From NCBI RefSeq assembly GCF_012912005.1, contig NZ_JABBEA010000003.1, forward strand, positions 372,001 through 436,000: DNA of 64,000 bases. Direction: 5' to 3'. The position numbers and the translations under genes were made by a program. The DNA comes from Paenibacillus sp. SZ31 (GTDB taxonomy: Bacteria > Bacillota > Bacilli > Paenibacillales > Paenibacillaceae). Positions 1 through 7,486 of this stretch are shown one piece after another. Under the pieces are notes generated by a model. That model did no database searches, was not told the origin of the DNA, and worked only from the letters and a program-made list of their open reading frames with translations. Position 1 is the stretch's first letter, and every line of letters starts with the position of its first letter.

Positions 1-505
1 CTTTGGCTTTGGCCATCCGCACAATTTCCGGAAATTCAATATCGTAACAGGTCAGCATCGCAATACGGCCTTTATCCGTATCGAATACTTCAAGCCCATC
101 CCCAGGAGCCATATTCCATTCCTGTACTTCGGTTGGTGTAATGTGAATCTTGTCCTGCCGCGCGATGCGACCATCCGGGTAGAACATGTGAGCTGTATTA
201 TACAGCTTCCCTTCACGGCGAATGACGTGGGTTCCCCCGATGACGTGCATACCGTACTTAGCAGCAAGTGATGTAAACAGTTGCTCATATTGCTCCGTAA
301 AGTTTGGTAGATCCTCAATTGTCAGCGCATTGCCTTGTTCGTCCCCAATGGACATTAATTGCGTTGTGAAAAATTCCGGGAACAGCACAAATTCGGTTCC
401 GTATTCGCTCGCTGTCCGTATGTAATGCTCAACCTGAGCGGCGAACTGCTCAAACGAGCTGATTGTGTGCAATTGGTATTGTACAGCGGATACCCGCAGT
501 TTCAT
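1..505 (-). CDS. Carbon-nitrogen hydrolase (nitrilase superfamily), 3' end outside window
   Basis: The first 168 residues of a nitrilase-superfamily enzyme are visible; the rest runs off the left edge. These cytoplasmic enzymes hydrolyse amides or nitriles through a Glu-Lys-Cys triad. All three can be read here: Glu44 in LFPEFF, Lys119 in RQDKIHITP and Cys153 in LTCYDIEFPE, with family-typical spacing. The ATG is preceded by GGAGGTGTA at a good distance, so the start is firm. Substrate cannot be told from this fragment. It is transcribed in the same direction as the LysR gene to its right, separated by about 110 bases that hold a repeat remnant. Confidence 0.9.
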   Translation of the reverse strand, partial: MKLRVSAVQYQLHTISSFEQFAAQVEHYIRTASEYGTEFVLFPEFFTTQLMSIGDEQGNALTIEDLPNFTEQYEQLFTSLAAKYGMHVIGGTHVIRREGKLYNTAHMFYPDGRIARQDKIHITPTEVQEWNMAPGDGLEVFDTDKGRIAMLTCYDIEFPEIVRMAKAK

Positions 506-570
506 GTTCGTACACCTCCATCATGATTATGATTCCATTGTAACAACGTTCCGGGGTCAACAAAAGAGTA

Positions 571-613
571 TTTACACGGGACACCACACTGACAGAATAA
601 CCTTCCGATCGCT
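571..613 (-). repeat. Remnant (3' end) of the dispersed structured intergenic repeat, copy F
   Basis: On the minus strand this reads GCGATCGGAAGG, then a TTCTGTC block, then a CCGTGTAAA end. It lines up with the 3' end of the complete copies at 19511-19692 and 61670-61818. Only the 3' third is present, and it begins a few bases after the stop codon of the LysR gene. The missing 5' arm suggests that the gene end and the element were joined by a deletion or an incomplete insertion. Confidence 0.65.
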
Positions 614-617
614 TCCT

Positions 618-1502
618 TTAATTGCCTAGCATGGACTGTGTGAAACCGATCCACTCTCTCGTGGCAAATGACAGATAGCGGTCCTTCCGCCAGATCATAC
701 CGAGCTGCCATGGAATCACAGGTTCCACCACCGGTATAATACGCACGCGCATATGGTCCACCTCACGACAAATCGTTTCCGGTAGCAAGGCTACCCCCAA
801 ATTGGCAGCAACCATCGCGCTGAGCAGATCCCACTGGGAGCTTTCATATACTACACGGGGCTGGAACCCCGCATGCTGACAAGCCACAATAATTCGGTCA
901 TGCAACGCAAAATCCTCCCGAAACAGTACGAATGAGTCATTTTCCAGTTCATGCAGCGCAACCGACTCTTTCTCCGCAAGTGGATGTGAAGGGTGTACGA
1001 GTAGGTTCAGCTTCTCTTTGACAAACACAAAATGATCCAACAGCTCATCCACGGTTGGCAGTACGGCAACGCCAATATCCAGTGCACCGCTAATCACATC
1101 GGCCTCCACCTTTTTGGCACCATCCTCGAACAGTTGAATGGTCACCTGCGGGTAGGCTTTGTGAAATTCGCCAATGATCATGGGGAAAAAGCTTGATCCT
1201 ACCATCGGTGGCAAGCCGATCCGCAGATGGCCTTTCTTCAAATTCATCAGGTCGTCCAATTCGGACGACAGACTGCGGAACGACTTTTCGATCTCGAGTG
1301 CCTGCCGAAAAAACACATGGCCCGCGTCCGTTAGTTCAACTTTCTTCCCATAACGGTCCAATAACGTGATACCCAATTCCTCTTCAAGACTCTTGACCGT
1401 CTTGCTGATGGTGGGCTGGGTGATATATAGAACTTCAGCGGCTTTCGTGAAGCTTTGTTGCCGGGCGACTTCCAGAAAATATTGCAAATGGCGGATATCC
1501 AT
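618..1502 (-). CDS. cidR: LysR-type regulator, CidR-like
   Basis: A LysR-family regulator of 294 residues, the normal length. The N-terminal winged HTH (about residues 1-60) contains SFTKAAEVLYITQPTISK, followed by a linker helix and a type-2 periplasmic-binding-like effector domain (about 90-290). The start used is the ATG beginning MDIRHLQYF, because GAGGTGGG lies about 9 bases upstream; an in-frame ATG seven codons earlier lacks a site. It is divergent from a cidA/lrgA-cidB/lrgB pair, the arrangement of CidR with cidAB in Bacillus and Staphylococcus, where CidR activates the operon during acetate or pyruvate overflow. The cidR name rests mainly on that context. Confidence 0.85.
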   Translation of the reverse strand: MDIRHLQYFLEVARQQSFTKAAEVLYITQPTISKTVKSLEEELGITLLDRYGKKVELTDAGHVFFRQALEIEKSFRSLSSELDDLMNLKKGHLRIGLPPMVGSSFFPMIIGEFHKAYPQVTIQLFEDGAKKVEADVISGALDIGVAVLPTVDELLDHFVFVKEKLNLLVHPSHPLAEKESVALHELENDSFVLFREDFALHDRIIVACQHAGFQPRVVYESSQWDLLSAMVAANLGVALLPETICREVDHMRVRIIPVVEPVIPWQLGMIWRKDRYLSFATREWIGFTQSMLGN

Positions 1503-1663
1503 CGCTTGGTTCCCACCTCTCATAGATAAATGGAATAGTAAACATTCTTAATATGCATTTTACTCATGAAAGAATGCCATGTAAAATTTGTGATATCAAA
1601 TGAATCATTTTCATTTTCATAATAACTTAAACGATTACGTTGATTATACAAGGAGGGATTGAA

Positions 1664-2035
1664 GTGAAAAAATGGGGCCTTGGTATTGCACAGGTTGCGC
1701 TCTTAATGGTTTTTTCACTGCTCATGGACCTGTTGGCCCGTACTCTCCATCTTCCTGTACCGGGTTCGATCCTCGGTATGGTCGTGTTATTCATTCTGCT
1801 TCAGACTCGTGTCGTGAAGCTGCGCTGGATTGAAGTTGGAGCTGCCTGGCTGCTCGGTGAACTACTGTTATTTTTTATCCCGTCAGCCGTTGGCATCATG
1901 AACTATATGCCCATGCTGGAGCATGACGGATTGCAGATTTTATTCATCGTACTGCTTAGTACATTCCTGGTCATGTCCTGCACAGGTCTGGTTGCTACAC
2001 GAATTGCCAAACGAAAGGAGCGTCACACCGGATGA
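1664..2035 (+). CDS. cidA: CidA/LrgA family holin-like membrane protein
   Basis: A 123-residue, four-helix membrane protein of the CidA/LrgA family (YwbH in B. subtilis). The conserved first-helix region LPVPGSILGMVVLF and the loop FFIPSAVGIMNY are present. The GTG start has AGGAGG at 1651-1656; an upstream in-frame TTG has no site. The family acts with CidB/LrgB in membrane permeability, autolysis control and export or uptake of small carboxylates such as pyruvate; which role applies here cannot be seen. It overlaps the next gene by four bases (ATGA), so the two are translationally coupled. Control by the divergent CidR-like protein is likely. Confidence 0.88.
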   Translation: MKKWGLGIAQVALLMVFSLLMDLLARTLHLPVPGSILGMVVLFILLQTRVVKLRWIEVGAAWLLGELLLFFIPSAVGIMNYMPMLEHDGLQILFIVLLSTFLVMSCTGLVATRIAKRKERHTG

Positions 2036-2712
2036 TTGGATTCCTCTGCCTGTTGTTAACCGTCGGTATCTATTGGGTTACCAAACGAATGTATCGCAAT
2101 CTGCCAAAAGTATATCTGTCTCCGCTGCTCATTACGCCACTGCTTGTCGTTGGCATATTGCTCGCAACCGGAACGGATTATACCACTTATAGCAGTGGCG
2201 GCAAATGGCTGAGTCTGCTGCTTCAACCGGCCACCGTGGCTTTTGCCGTACCACTCTACACCTTTTTCCATGTACTCAAAAAACATATTTCCGAGATTGT
2301 CTTCAGTGTCATGACCGGCTCGGTCGTTGCCGTACTTTCTTCTGCCCTGCTCGCCAAATGGTTACGCCTGGATTCAGGGCTAATCCACAGCTTGATCCCG
2401 CGCTCCATTACAACACCCATTGCCATGAACGTATCGGCTACAATCGGTGGCATTCCCGCAGTGACAGCTGTTTTTGTTATTATGACAGGCCTGCTCGGGG
2501 TGATTATGGGACCTTCGATCGTCAAAATGCTGCGCATCGATGGGGAGATTGCACGAGGCACACTGTTTGGAACCGGTGCCCATGGCACAGGGACATCCAA
2601 GGCGTTTGAACTGAGTTCCCTGACAGGTACCATCTCCAGTATCTCCATGGTGCTCGCCGCATTGTTCACTTTAGCCATTGCACCCATCCTTTCCAAACTT
2701 ATTTTCCCATAA
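2032..2712 (+). CDS. cidB: CidB/LrgB family membrane protein
   Basis: A 226-residue polytopic membrane protein of the LrgB/CidB family (YwbG). Family hallmarks visible are SLIPRSITTPIAM near the middle and GTGAHGTGTSKAFE near residue 185. Full length for the family (about 225-230). The start overlaps the stop of the upstream cidA, giving a two-gene unit, the standard partner arrangement. The pair is thought to form a membrane complex moving small organic acids or affecting murein hydrolase activity. No terminator is evident in the 105 bases before the next gene. Confidence 0.9.
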   Translation: MIGFLCLLLTVGIYWVTKRMYRNLPKVYLSPLLITPLLVVGILLATGTDYTTYSSGGKWLSLLLQPATVAFAVPLYTFFHVLKKHISEIVFSVMTGSVVAVLSSALLAKWLRLDSGLIHSLIPRSITTPIAMNVSATIGGIPAVTAVFVIMTGLLGVIMGPSIVKMLRIDGEIARGTLFGTGAHGTGTSKAFELSSLTGTISSISMVLAALFTLAIAPILSKLIFP

Positions 2713-2817
2713 TAGATGGAATTATCCCACTTTTTTGAAATATTATTGTTGTATTAAAGCCCTTTCTTCCTTACAATAAGGACAGGTTTTAATTGTGAAT
2801 ATTGCGGGGGAGATGCG

Positions 2818-3336
2818 ATGAAAAGAACCGGAATGAAGAGATCTCTGGACCGTCTTGGACGAATTGTCCTTCCCAAAGAAATGCGGGATACGATGGAAAT
2901 CCATATCGGCGATCCGCTTGAGTTTTTCATTGAAGGGAAAGAGTTGATTTTAAGAAAGTACAAATCAACATTATGTATTTTTTGCGGTGATGTAGATACG
3001 GAAATGTATTTCAAAGAGCAATTCATCTGCCGGACTTGTGCAACTCAATTAAAACACCCGGATGACTCTCCCAACTGGTCCATACCTCAGAACAAACAGG
3101 CTCCTGCACCCGTGGAGCGTCCTGCTACCAAATCCGCCTCAGTCTCATCTCCCGCTAGGGAAGAAGGGACCACCGCTGACAACCCAGAATACCCGGACCT
3201 GCGGCCGAAGACGGCACGCATGCTGCAACAGATGAAAGAAATTGTTGAACAGAATCCCGGTTTGGCTCAACAGCAAATTGCGGAAAAGCTTGGCATTAGC
3301 CAAGGACGCGTCTCTCAATTAAAAAAGTTACTATAA
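2818..3336 (+). CDS. AbrB-like transition regulator with Cys cluster and C-terminal HTH
   Basis: A 172-residue regulator in three parts. Residues 1-50 are an AbrB/SpoVT swapped-hairpin DNA-binding domain (RSLDRLGRIVLPKEMRDTM, then KELILRKYK). Residues about 53-78 carry two CxxC pairs (CIFC and CRTC), suggesting a small zinc site. A polar Pro/Ser-rich linker follows, and residues about 130-172 look like a second helix-turn-helix (QQQIAEKLGISQGRVSQLKKLL). Classical AbrB is about 95 residues, so the tail is an addition. The ATG has GGGGGAG six bases upstream. It is monocistronic, with a terminator after it. Targets are unknown; AbrB proteins usually control transition-phase genes. Confidence 0.85.
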   Translation: MKRTGMKRSLDRLGRIVLPKEMRDTMEIHIGDPLEFFIEGKELILRKYKSTLCIFCGDVDTEMYFKEQFICRTCATQLKHPDDSPNWSIPQNKQAPAPVERPATKSASVSSPAREEGTTADNPEYPDLRPKTARMLQQMKEIVEQNPGLAQQQIAEKLGISQGRVSQLKKLL

Positions 3337-3396
3337 TAAGAATGGCATTCGATCATTTATAGTCAGAAGACCTTCCAATTCAGGAAGTCCCGCTGC

Positions 3397-3432
3397 AAGA
3401 GAACCCGTTGTGTTTCGTGGGTTCTTCTTTTT
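3397..3432 (+). terminator. Rho-independent terminator after the AbrB-like gene
   Basis: GAGAACCC pairs with GGGTTCTT around a 12-base loop, followed directly by a run of T. It ends about 30 bases before the start of the Crp/Fnr gene and so separates the two transcripts. Confidence 0.75.
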
Positions 3433-3464
3433 TTTATATTCATATCGTAATGGGAAGGAGTCCT

Positions 3465-4160
3465 ATGGATAAAATCTTGTATTTATCACAATTCGACCTG
3501 ATGTCCTCCTTATCAGAGGCTGACCTGATTGAAATGGATGGAATGACTTCCATAACGACCATACCTAAAAACAGACAAATCCAGACCCCGCATACGTTTA
3601 CAGAGGGTTTCTATTTTGTAAAACGGGGAAAGGTTCGTTTATATACATTGAACCCGGAGGGCAAGCAGTTCACTCTCGATATTTTGACGGAAGGTAATGT
3701 GTTTGGAGAAATGAACGGAATCTCCCTCGGAACACGTGCCGTTTATATCGAAACAATGGAGGAGTGTGATATTTGCCTGATGGACAAGCAACGTTTTGAG
3801 CAGTTTCTGATTGAACATCCACAATTTATGATGAGACTGATGAACGTACTAAGTGAGCGGATGAGGCGAATGAGCGAGTTGACACAGACGCTCGCGCTCG
3901 GAAACCTGCATGAAAAGGTGATACATAATCTTTACCGGCTGGCCAAACAGATTGGATGGATTGAAGAGAATGAGTATTGCCGGATTCAGCTCGCGCTTAC
4001 TCATCAGGAGATTGCCTGGATGGCGGGAGCCACACGGGAATCGGTTACGATTGTCATGCGAGACTTAGCAAAAGCAGGCCGTATCCGTACCGGATTCAAA
4101 TCAGTCTCCCTTCATCGTGACGAAATCGCTACCCTCCGGAGAATCACTGCCCAGTTGTAA
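3465..4160 (+). CDS. Crp/Fnr family transcriptional regulator
   Basis: A 231-residue regulator: N-terminal cyclic-nucleotide-binding-like beta roll (about 10-130, with GNVFGEMNGISLG at the phosphate-cassette position), dimer helix, and C-terminal winged HTH (ALTHQEIAWMAGATRESVTI). The start is the ATG beginning MDKILYLSQ, preceded by GGAAGGAG; an upstream in-frame start would read through the terminator. The Cys residues (CDIC) do not match the N-terminal Fe-S cluster of Fnr, so it is unlikely to be an Fnr-type oxygen sensor. The ligand and targets are unknown. It lies just upstream of an AlkD-like repair gene, with an inverted repeat between them. Confidence 0.85.
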   Translation: MDKILYLSQFDLMSSLSEADLIEMDGMTSITTIPKNRQIQTPHTFTEGFYFVKRGKVRLYTLNPEGKQFTLDILTEGNVFGEMNGISLGTRAVYIETMEECDICLMDKQRFEQFLIEHPQFMMRLMNVLSERMRRMSELTQTLALGNLHEKVIHNLYRLAKQIGWIEENEYCRIQLALTHQEIAWMAGATRESVTIVMRDLAKAGRIRTGFKSVSLHRDEIATLRRITAQL

Positions 4161-4194
4161 GCTGCCTTACATCTCTGTTCTCCAGCTAGTTGTA

Positions 4195-4219
4195 TTGTAT
4201 AGCTCATGAGTCTATACAA
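4195..4219 (+). promoter_or_regulatory. Perfect inverted repeat upstream of the AlkD-like gene
   Basis: TTGTATAG and CTATACAA are perfect 8-base arms separated by 9 bases, which themselves contain the palindrome CTCATGAG. It lies directly before the GGAGGAG ribosome site of the next gene, so it could be an operator or an mRNA hairpin that affects translation. There is no T-run, so it is not a terminator. Confidence 0.5.
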
Positions 4220-4237
4220 CCAAGGAGGAGTATATCG

Positions 4238-5077
4238 TTGAATGTTAAGTCAGATCTGTTTATCCCTGATGACGTTCTTTCTCGCAAAGGTGCCCGTAAA
4301 GCAACAGAAATTCCAGAGTATATTCGCAATTGGCTACAAGCCGGACATATCGAATCGGTCAATTTGACCGAATGGCTGGCAGTAGATCATGTTCTTCTTT
4401 TTCAGAAGATTACCCACGAATGGGGCATGGATGCTGAGACTAAAGAAATCAGTGAGCAGTTAAAACAGATGAATGAACAACGGATTATGAAAATCATTCC
4501 GGCCATAGGTATGCAATGGCTTGATGTGTTGAAACGCCTAGCAATCAACGAACAAACAATGCTCTTCCGTTCCATTGCAGAACATCGTTCAGATAGCGTT
4601 CGCTGCTGGGGGGCTTATATCATTGGACTGGATTCCCGTCTGAACCTGACTGAAAAACTGGAGCATATTCAGCCCTTTGCAGCAGATCATCACTTTGGTG
4701 TAAGAGAAATCGCCTGGATGGCTGTACGGGAGTCCATCTCTGCAGAATTATCCACAGCCTTGCAAAATTTAATATCATGGTACAATGACCCTGATCCACT
4801 CATCCGTCGCTTTGCCATAGAATCTACTAGGCCGCGTGGTGTCTGGGCCAAACATATTCCGGAGCTAAAAGAGAACCCGACAGCGGCCCTCCCCTTACTT
4901 GACGCAGTGAAATCGGATGCCCATAAGTATGTACAGGATTCAGTAAGTAACTGGCTGAACGATGCCAGCAAGACGAACCCGGAGTGGGTGCGGCAGATCT
5001 GTACCACTTGGATTCAGCAGTCGGATACCAAACATACGCTGCGAATCGTCACACGCGCCAAACGGAGTCTAACATAA
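4238..5077 (+). CDS. AlkD-like DNA alkylation repair protein (HEAT-like repeats)
   Basis: A 279-residue all-helical protein resembling the AlkC/AlkD family of DNA glycosylases, which remove bulky or charged alkylated bases using HEAT-like repeats rather than base flipping. The region DPDPLIRRFAIESTRPRGVW is typical of the family; repeats are visible in residues about 90-265 (for example RSDSVRCWGAYIIGLD and HHFGVREIAWMAVRESI). The TTG start is chosen because AAGGAGGAG lies seven bases upstream; reading further upstream would enter the inverted repeat. Bidirectional terminator follows. Catalytic activity is inferred from family only. Confidence 0.75.
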   Translation: MNVKSDLFIPDDVLSRKGARKATEIPEYIRNWLQAGHIESVNLTEWLAVDHVLLFQKITHEWGMDAETKEISEQLKQMNEQRIMKIIPAIGMQWLDVLKRLAINEQTMLFRSIAEHRSDSVRCWGAYIIGLDSRLNLTEKLEHIQPFAADHHFGVREIAWMAVRESISAELSTALQNLISWYNDPDPLIRRFAIESTRPRGVWAKHIPELKENPTAALPLLDAVKSDAHKYVQDSVSNWLNDASKTNPEWVRQICTTWIQQSDTKHTLRIVTRAKRSLT

Positions 5078-5113
5078 AAAGATGACCACCGCTCATTGGC
5101 AGTGGTCATCTTC
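5077..5113. terminator. Bidirectional terminator
   Basis: AAGATGACCAC pairs with GTGGTCATCTT around a 12-base loop, immediately after the AlkD-like stop codon. An A-run precedes the stem and T bases follow, so it could also serve transcripts arriving from the right. Confidence 0.75.
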
Positions 5114-5203
5114 TGTATAGGCATCCGCGTATTACATTTCTGTTAAAGGGAATATCCTTCTCCTCGGTGAACTAGCCCAATTAATGTAATCCTTATCTTT
5201 CGC

Positions 5204-5581
5204 TTACGCCTGAATCGCGTCCATATATTCTTCTTCCTCTTCCAATCTGCGCATGCCCACAACCAGGACAATAATGTTAGCTACCAACAGTACAGCCGGG
5301 AACGGAACAGCAGCATATTGTGCATAGATCAGATGACTTCCCACGGCCCCAATCAGAATGAATGTCAGTATGCCTGAAGCTAGGATGCGAGTCCGTGGAA
5401 TCAGCAGTCCTACTGCACTAAGCAACTCCGCAGCGCCCAGCAGATACATGGTCCATGTCGGATAAGAGAAACTTTCGAATGTCTGAATCATCATGTCTGC
5501 CCCACTAATCTTGTTAAACCCTGTCATGACGAATACCCCTGCAAGCACAACTAGAAAAACATAACCCAAAATTTTGTTCAT
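5204..5581 (-). CDS. DoxX family membrane protein
   Basis: A 125-residue protein with four predicted membrane helices (about 5-25, 45-63, 67-88, 93-112), matching the DoxX/DoxD family. The opening MNKILGYVFLVVLAGVFVMTGFNKI and the YLLGAAELLSAVGLLIP segment are typical; the acidic EEEEE tail is cytoplasmic. ATG with AGGAGGATATA upstream. It is divergent from an HxlR/DUF24 regulator with palindromes between them. DoxX proteins such as CatD and MhqP of B. subtilis are induced by quinones, diamide or aldehydes under this regulator type, so a thiol or quinone stress role is likely by analogy. Confidence 0.85.
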   Translation of the reverse strand: MNKILGYVFLVVLAGVFVMTGFNKISGADMMIQTFESFSYPTWTMYLLGAAELLSAVGLLIPRTRILASGILTFILIGAVGSHLIYAQYAAVPFPAVLLVANIIVLVVGMRRLEEEEEYMDAIQA

Positions 5582-5757
5582 ATGTATATCCTCCTATAAC
5601 GAATTGTATGTTCCTACTATGGGATGATTAAGTTTGCGATAAATAGTAAAAAAGAATCTATGTAAAAGTTCCCCAAAGGTAACTCTGTTTTCATATGGTC
5701 AGTCTCATTCACTTCCAAAATAGTACGCGTTCATATTATAGGTATTATTTATCAGCA

Positions 5758-5778
5758 ACTTACTTTTATGAAGTAAGT
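5758..5778. promoter_or_regulatory. Palindromic operator candidate between doxX and hxlR-type genes
   Basis: Perfect 8-base arms ACTTACTT and AAGTAAGT around TTATG. DUF24/HxlR dimers bind short TAC/GTA-type palindromes in divergent promoters, so this is a likely site for the adjacent regulator. The 386-base gap is AT-rich and otherwise shows only the second repeat at 5847-5869 and a TATAAT box near 5826. Confidence 0.5.
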
Positions 5779-5846
5779 ATATAATAATAATATAATTTCT
5801 TCAAGTAATTTTTCACTGTATGATGTATAATACATACAAAAGGTAT

Positions 5847-5869
5847 GTTACAGTATATTTTGTAGTAAC
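5847..5869. promoter_or_regulatory. GTTAC-N13-GTAAC inverted repeat
   Basis: A shorter inverted repeat about 100 bases before the HxlR-type gene and 16 bases after a TATAAT box. It may be an autoregulatory site. The arms are only five bases, so this is weak. Confidence 0.3.
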
Positions 5870-5967
5870 CCTCATTTACTTGGGTGTCCCCTATTCTTAA
5901 AGCGGCAGAAATCATGTCCTTTCATATACAACTTTGAAGAAAATGATCATGAATCGAGGTGAATACG

Positions 5968-6303
5968 TTGAAGCTGAAAAAAGTAAAAGCACCAAGTCCC
6001 TGTATGATCACTCAGGCCATAGACATTATAGGCAAGAAGTGGGTACTGTTAATCATGTACCAACTGTTGTCTGGACCCAAGCGGTTTACGGAGCTTGAAG
6101 CAGAGATGGCGATCAGTGGACGACTTTTATCGGAGCGATTGAAGGAAATGGAGGCGGAAGGTATCGTAACCCGGCACATGTTTCCCGAGATTCCTCCTCG
6201 TGTAGAGTATGAATTAACACCTAAAGGCAGAGCCATTGAACCAGTCATTGATCAGATCTACAGCTGGTCTTCCGACTGGTTGAAACAGCAGAAATCCGAG
6301 TAA
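5968..6303 (+). CDS. HxlR/DUF24 family redox-type regulator
   Basis: A 111-residue winged-HTH protein of the HxlR (DUF24, MarR-like) family. The signature CMITQAIDIIGKKWVLLIMYQLL and the LLSERLKEMEAEGIV helix are present. The N-terminal Cys (about residue 12, in PSPCM) corresponds to the sensing cysteine of YodB and CatR. Starts are ambiguous: the TTG has GAGGTG six bases upstream and is preferred over the GTG nine bases earlier. It is divergent from a DoxX gene, a pairing usually meaning repression relieved by electrophile modification of that Cys. A long terminator follows. Confidence 0.88.
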   Translation: MKLKKVKAPSPCMITQAIDIIGKKWVLLIMYQLLSGPKRFTELEAEMAISGRLLSERLKEMEAEGIVTRHMFPEIPPRVEYELTPKGRAIEPVIDQIYSWSSDWLKQQKSE

Positions 6304-6338
6304 TATGGATTCCTGATCCATGACATTCCACTCAACAT

Positions 6339-6394
6339 AAATACGCCTGAATCAGGCTGATCTACACGGATCAGTTCCTGATTCAGGCGTATTT
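6339..6394. terminator. Very long bidirectional terminator
   Basis: An 18-base perfect stem (AAATACGCCTGAATCAGG with its complement) is extended by an inner CTGATC/GATCAG stem. A/T-rich flanks on both sides allow it to end both the HxlR-type gene and the oxidoreductase gene arriving from the right. Confidence 0.85.
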
Positions 6395-6413
6395 ATATTA
6401 CATTCAACTTTTA

Positions 6414-7418
6414 TTAATGAGAAAGATGCTTTGAAGGCTGAAGCTGTACCGGCAGGCCGGAATCTGCCGATGCCAGTGCCGCCGTCGTAATCTCCTGTGT
6501 ACGACAGGCATCCGCATAATCGGACAGAATCCGTGAACGGTCTCCCGTACGCAGGGCGTGAATGAACGCTTCATTCTCACGCTCGTATGGATTATGTCCT
6601 GCCGGAATTTCCAGACCTGCCATCGCATGTGATGCGGCACTTGGCAGAAGCAAACGTTCCGGCGTCCAATCCCACACGCCTGCATCCGTGTAGAACTGTA
6701 GCCCTGCGCCGCCCTCTCCGTCTGGCAACAGACATGTATTGGCGATACTGGCAATCGCTCCACTTTCCAGCTTAAGCGTCACATTTGCCACATCGGCAAC
6801 GGTGACATGCTCATGCTTCTCATGCATGCTGCGCTGAGCTGCTACGGCATATACCTCCGTAACTTCTCCTGCACAATACCGAAGCAAGTCTACAATATGT
6901 GTAGTCTGCTCCACGAATTGTCCTCCTGAACCATCCTGACGCCGCCACCAGGCAACCCCTGGCATTCCACCCATCCAGCGGCCAAGAGCCATGCCGACCG
7001 TCTGTTCTTTCATTGCTTGTTGTAGTACCTGAGCAGCCTCCTGATAACGGAAATGATATCCGACAGAGGTTAACAATCCGCTCTTTTGTACCTGATCCAA
7101 CACCTGACGCGGTACGTCCATTCCAGTACTCAGCGGCTTCTCCACCAGGAATGGAATTCCGCGACGATTCAATTCGGATTCAATCGATCCGTGAGACATC
7201 GGAGGCACACAGATATACACCGCATCCAGTTTTTCACCATCCAGCATATGTTCAAGTTCACCGTAACCAACAGCATCATAGACGGAGGCCATAGCCTCTG
7301 CCTTTTCCAACGTTGTTCCACAGACACTCGCAACACGAACACCTTCCATTCGTGCGAGAATATCCGCATGTACCTTACTGAACCAGCCTGTTCCAATGAT
7401 TCCGATCTGTAATGTCAT
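6414..7418 (-). CDS. Gfo/Idh/MocA family NAD(P)-dependent oxidoreductase
   Basis: A 334-residue dehydrogenase of the Gfo/Idh/MocA type, acting on sugars, inositols or related compounds. The N-terminal Rossmann fold opens IGIIGTGWFSKVHADI, the dinucleotide motif; EKPLS (about residue 93) is the conserved EKP motif, whose Lys is catalytic. The H in HIVDLLRYCAGEV (about 174) fits the second active-site position. Length is normal for the family. The ATG has GAGGGG upstream. It precedes glpD on the same strand but is spaced by 68 bases; no shared pathway is evident and substrate is unknown. Confidence 0.88.
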   Translation of the reverse strand: MTLQIGIIGTGWFSKVHADILARMEGVRVASVCGTTLEKAEAMASVYDAVGYGELEHMLDGEKLDAVYICVPPMSHGSIESELNRRGIPFLVEKPLSTGMDVPRQVLDQVQKSGLLTSVGYHFRYQEAAQVLQQAMKEQTVGMALGRWMGGMPGVAWWRRQDGSGGQFVEQTTHIVDLLRYCAGEVTEVYAVAAQRSMHEKHEHVTVADVANVTLKLESGAIASIANTCLLPDGEGGAGLQFYTDAGVWDWTPERLLLPSAASHAMAGLEIPAGHNPYERENEAFIHALRTGDRSRILSDYADACRTQEITTAALASADSGLPVQLQPSKHLSH

Positions 7419-7486
7419 GGATGTAATCCCCTCTCTGTGTTACACGCTTACATGTTCCATTCGACTCTTAGCCTTGAAATCCTGCC

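Noticed and set aside
3408..3464. Upstream start of the Crp/Fnr gene
   Set aside because: It would begin within the terminator of the preceding gene and lacks a ribosome site; the ATG at 3465 has GGAAGGAG.
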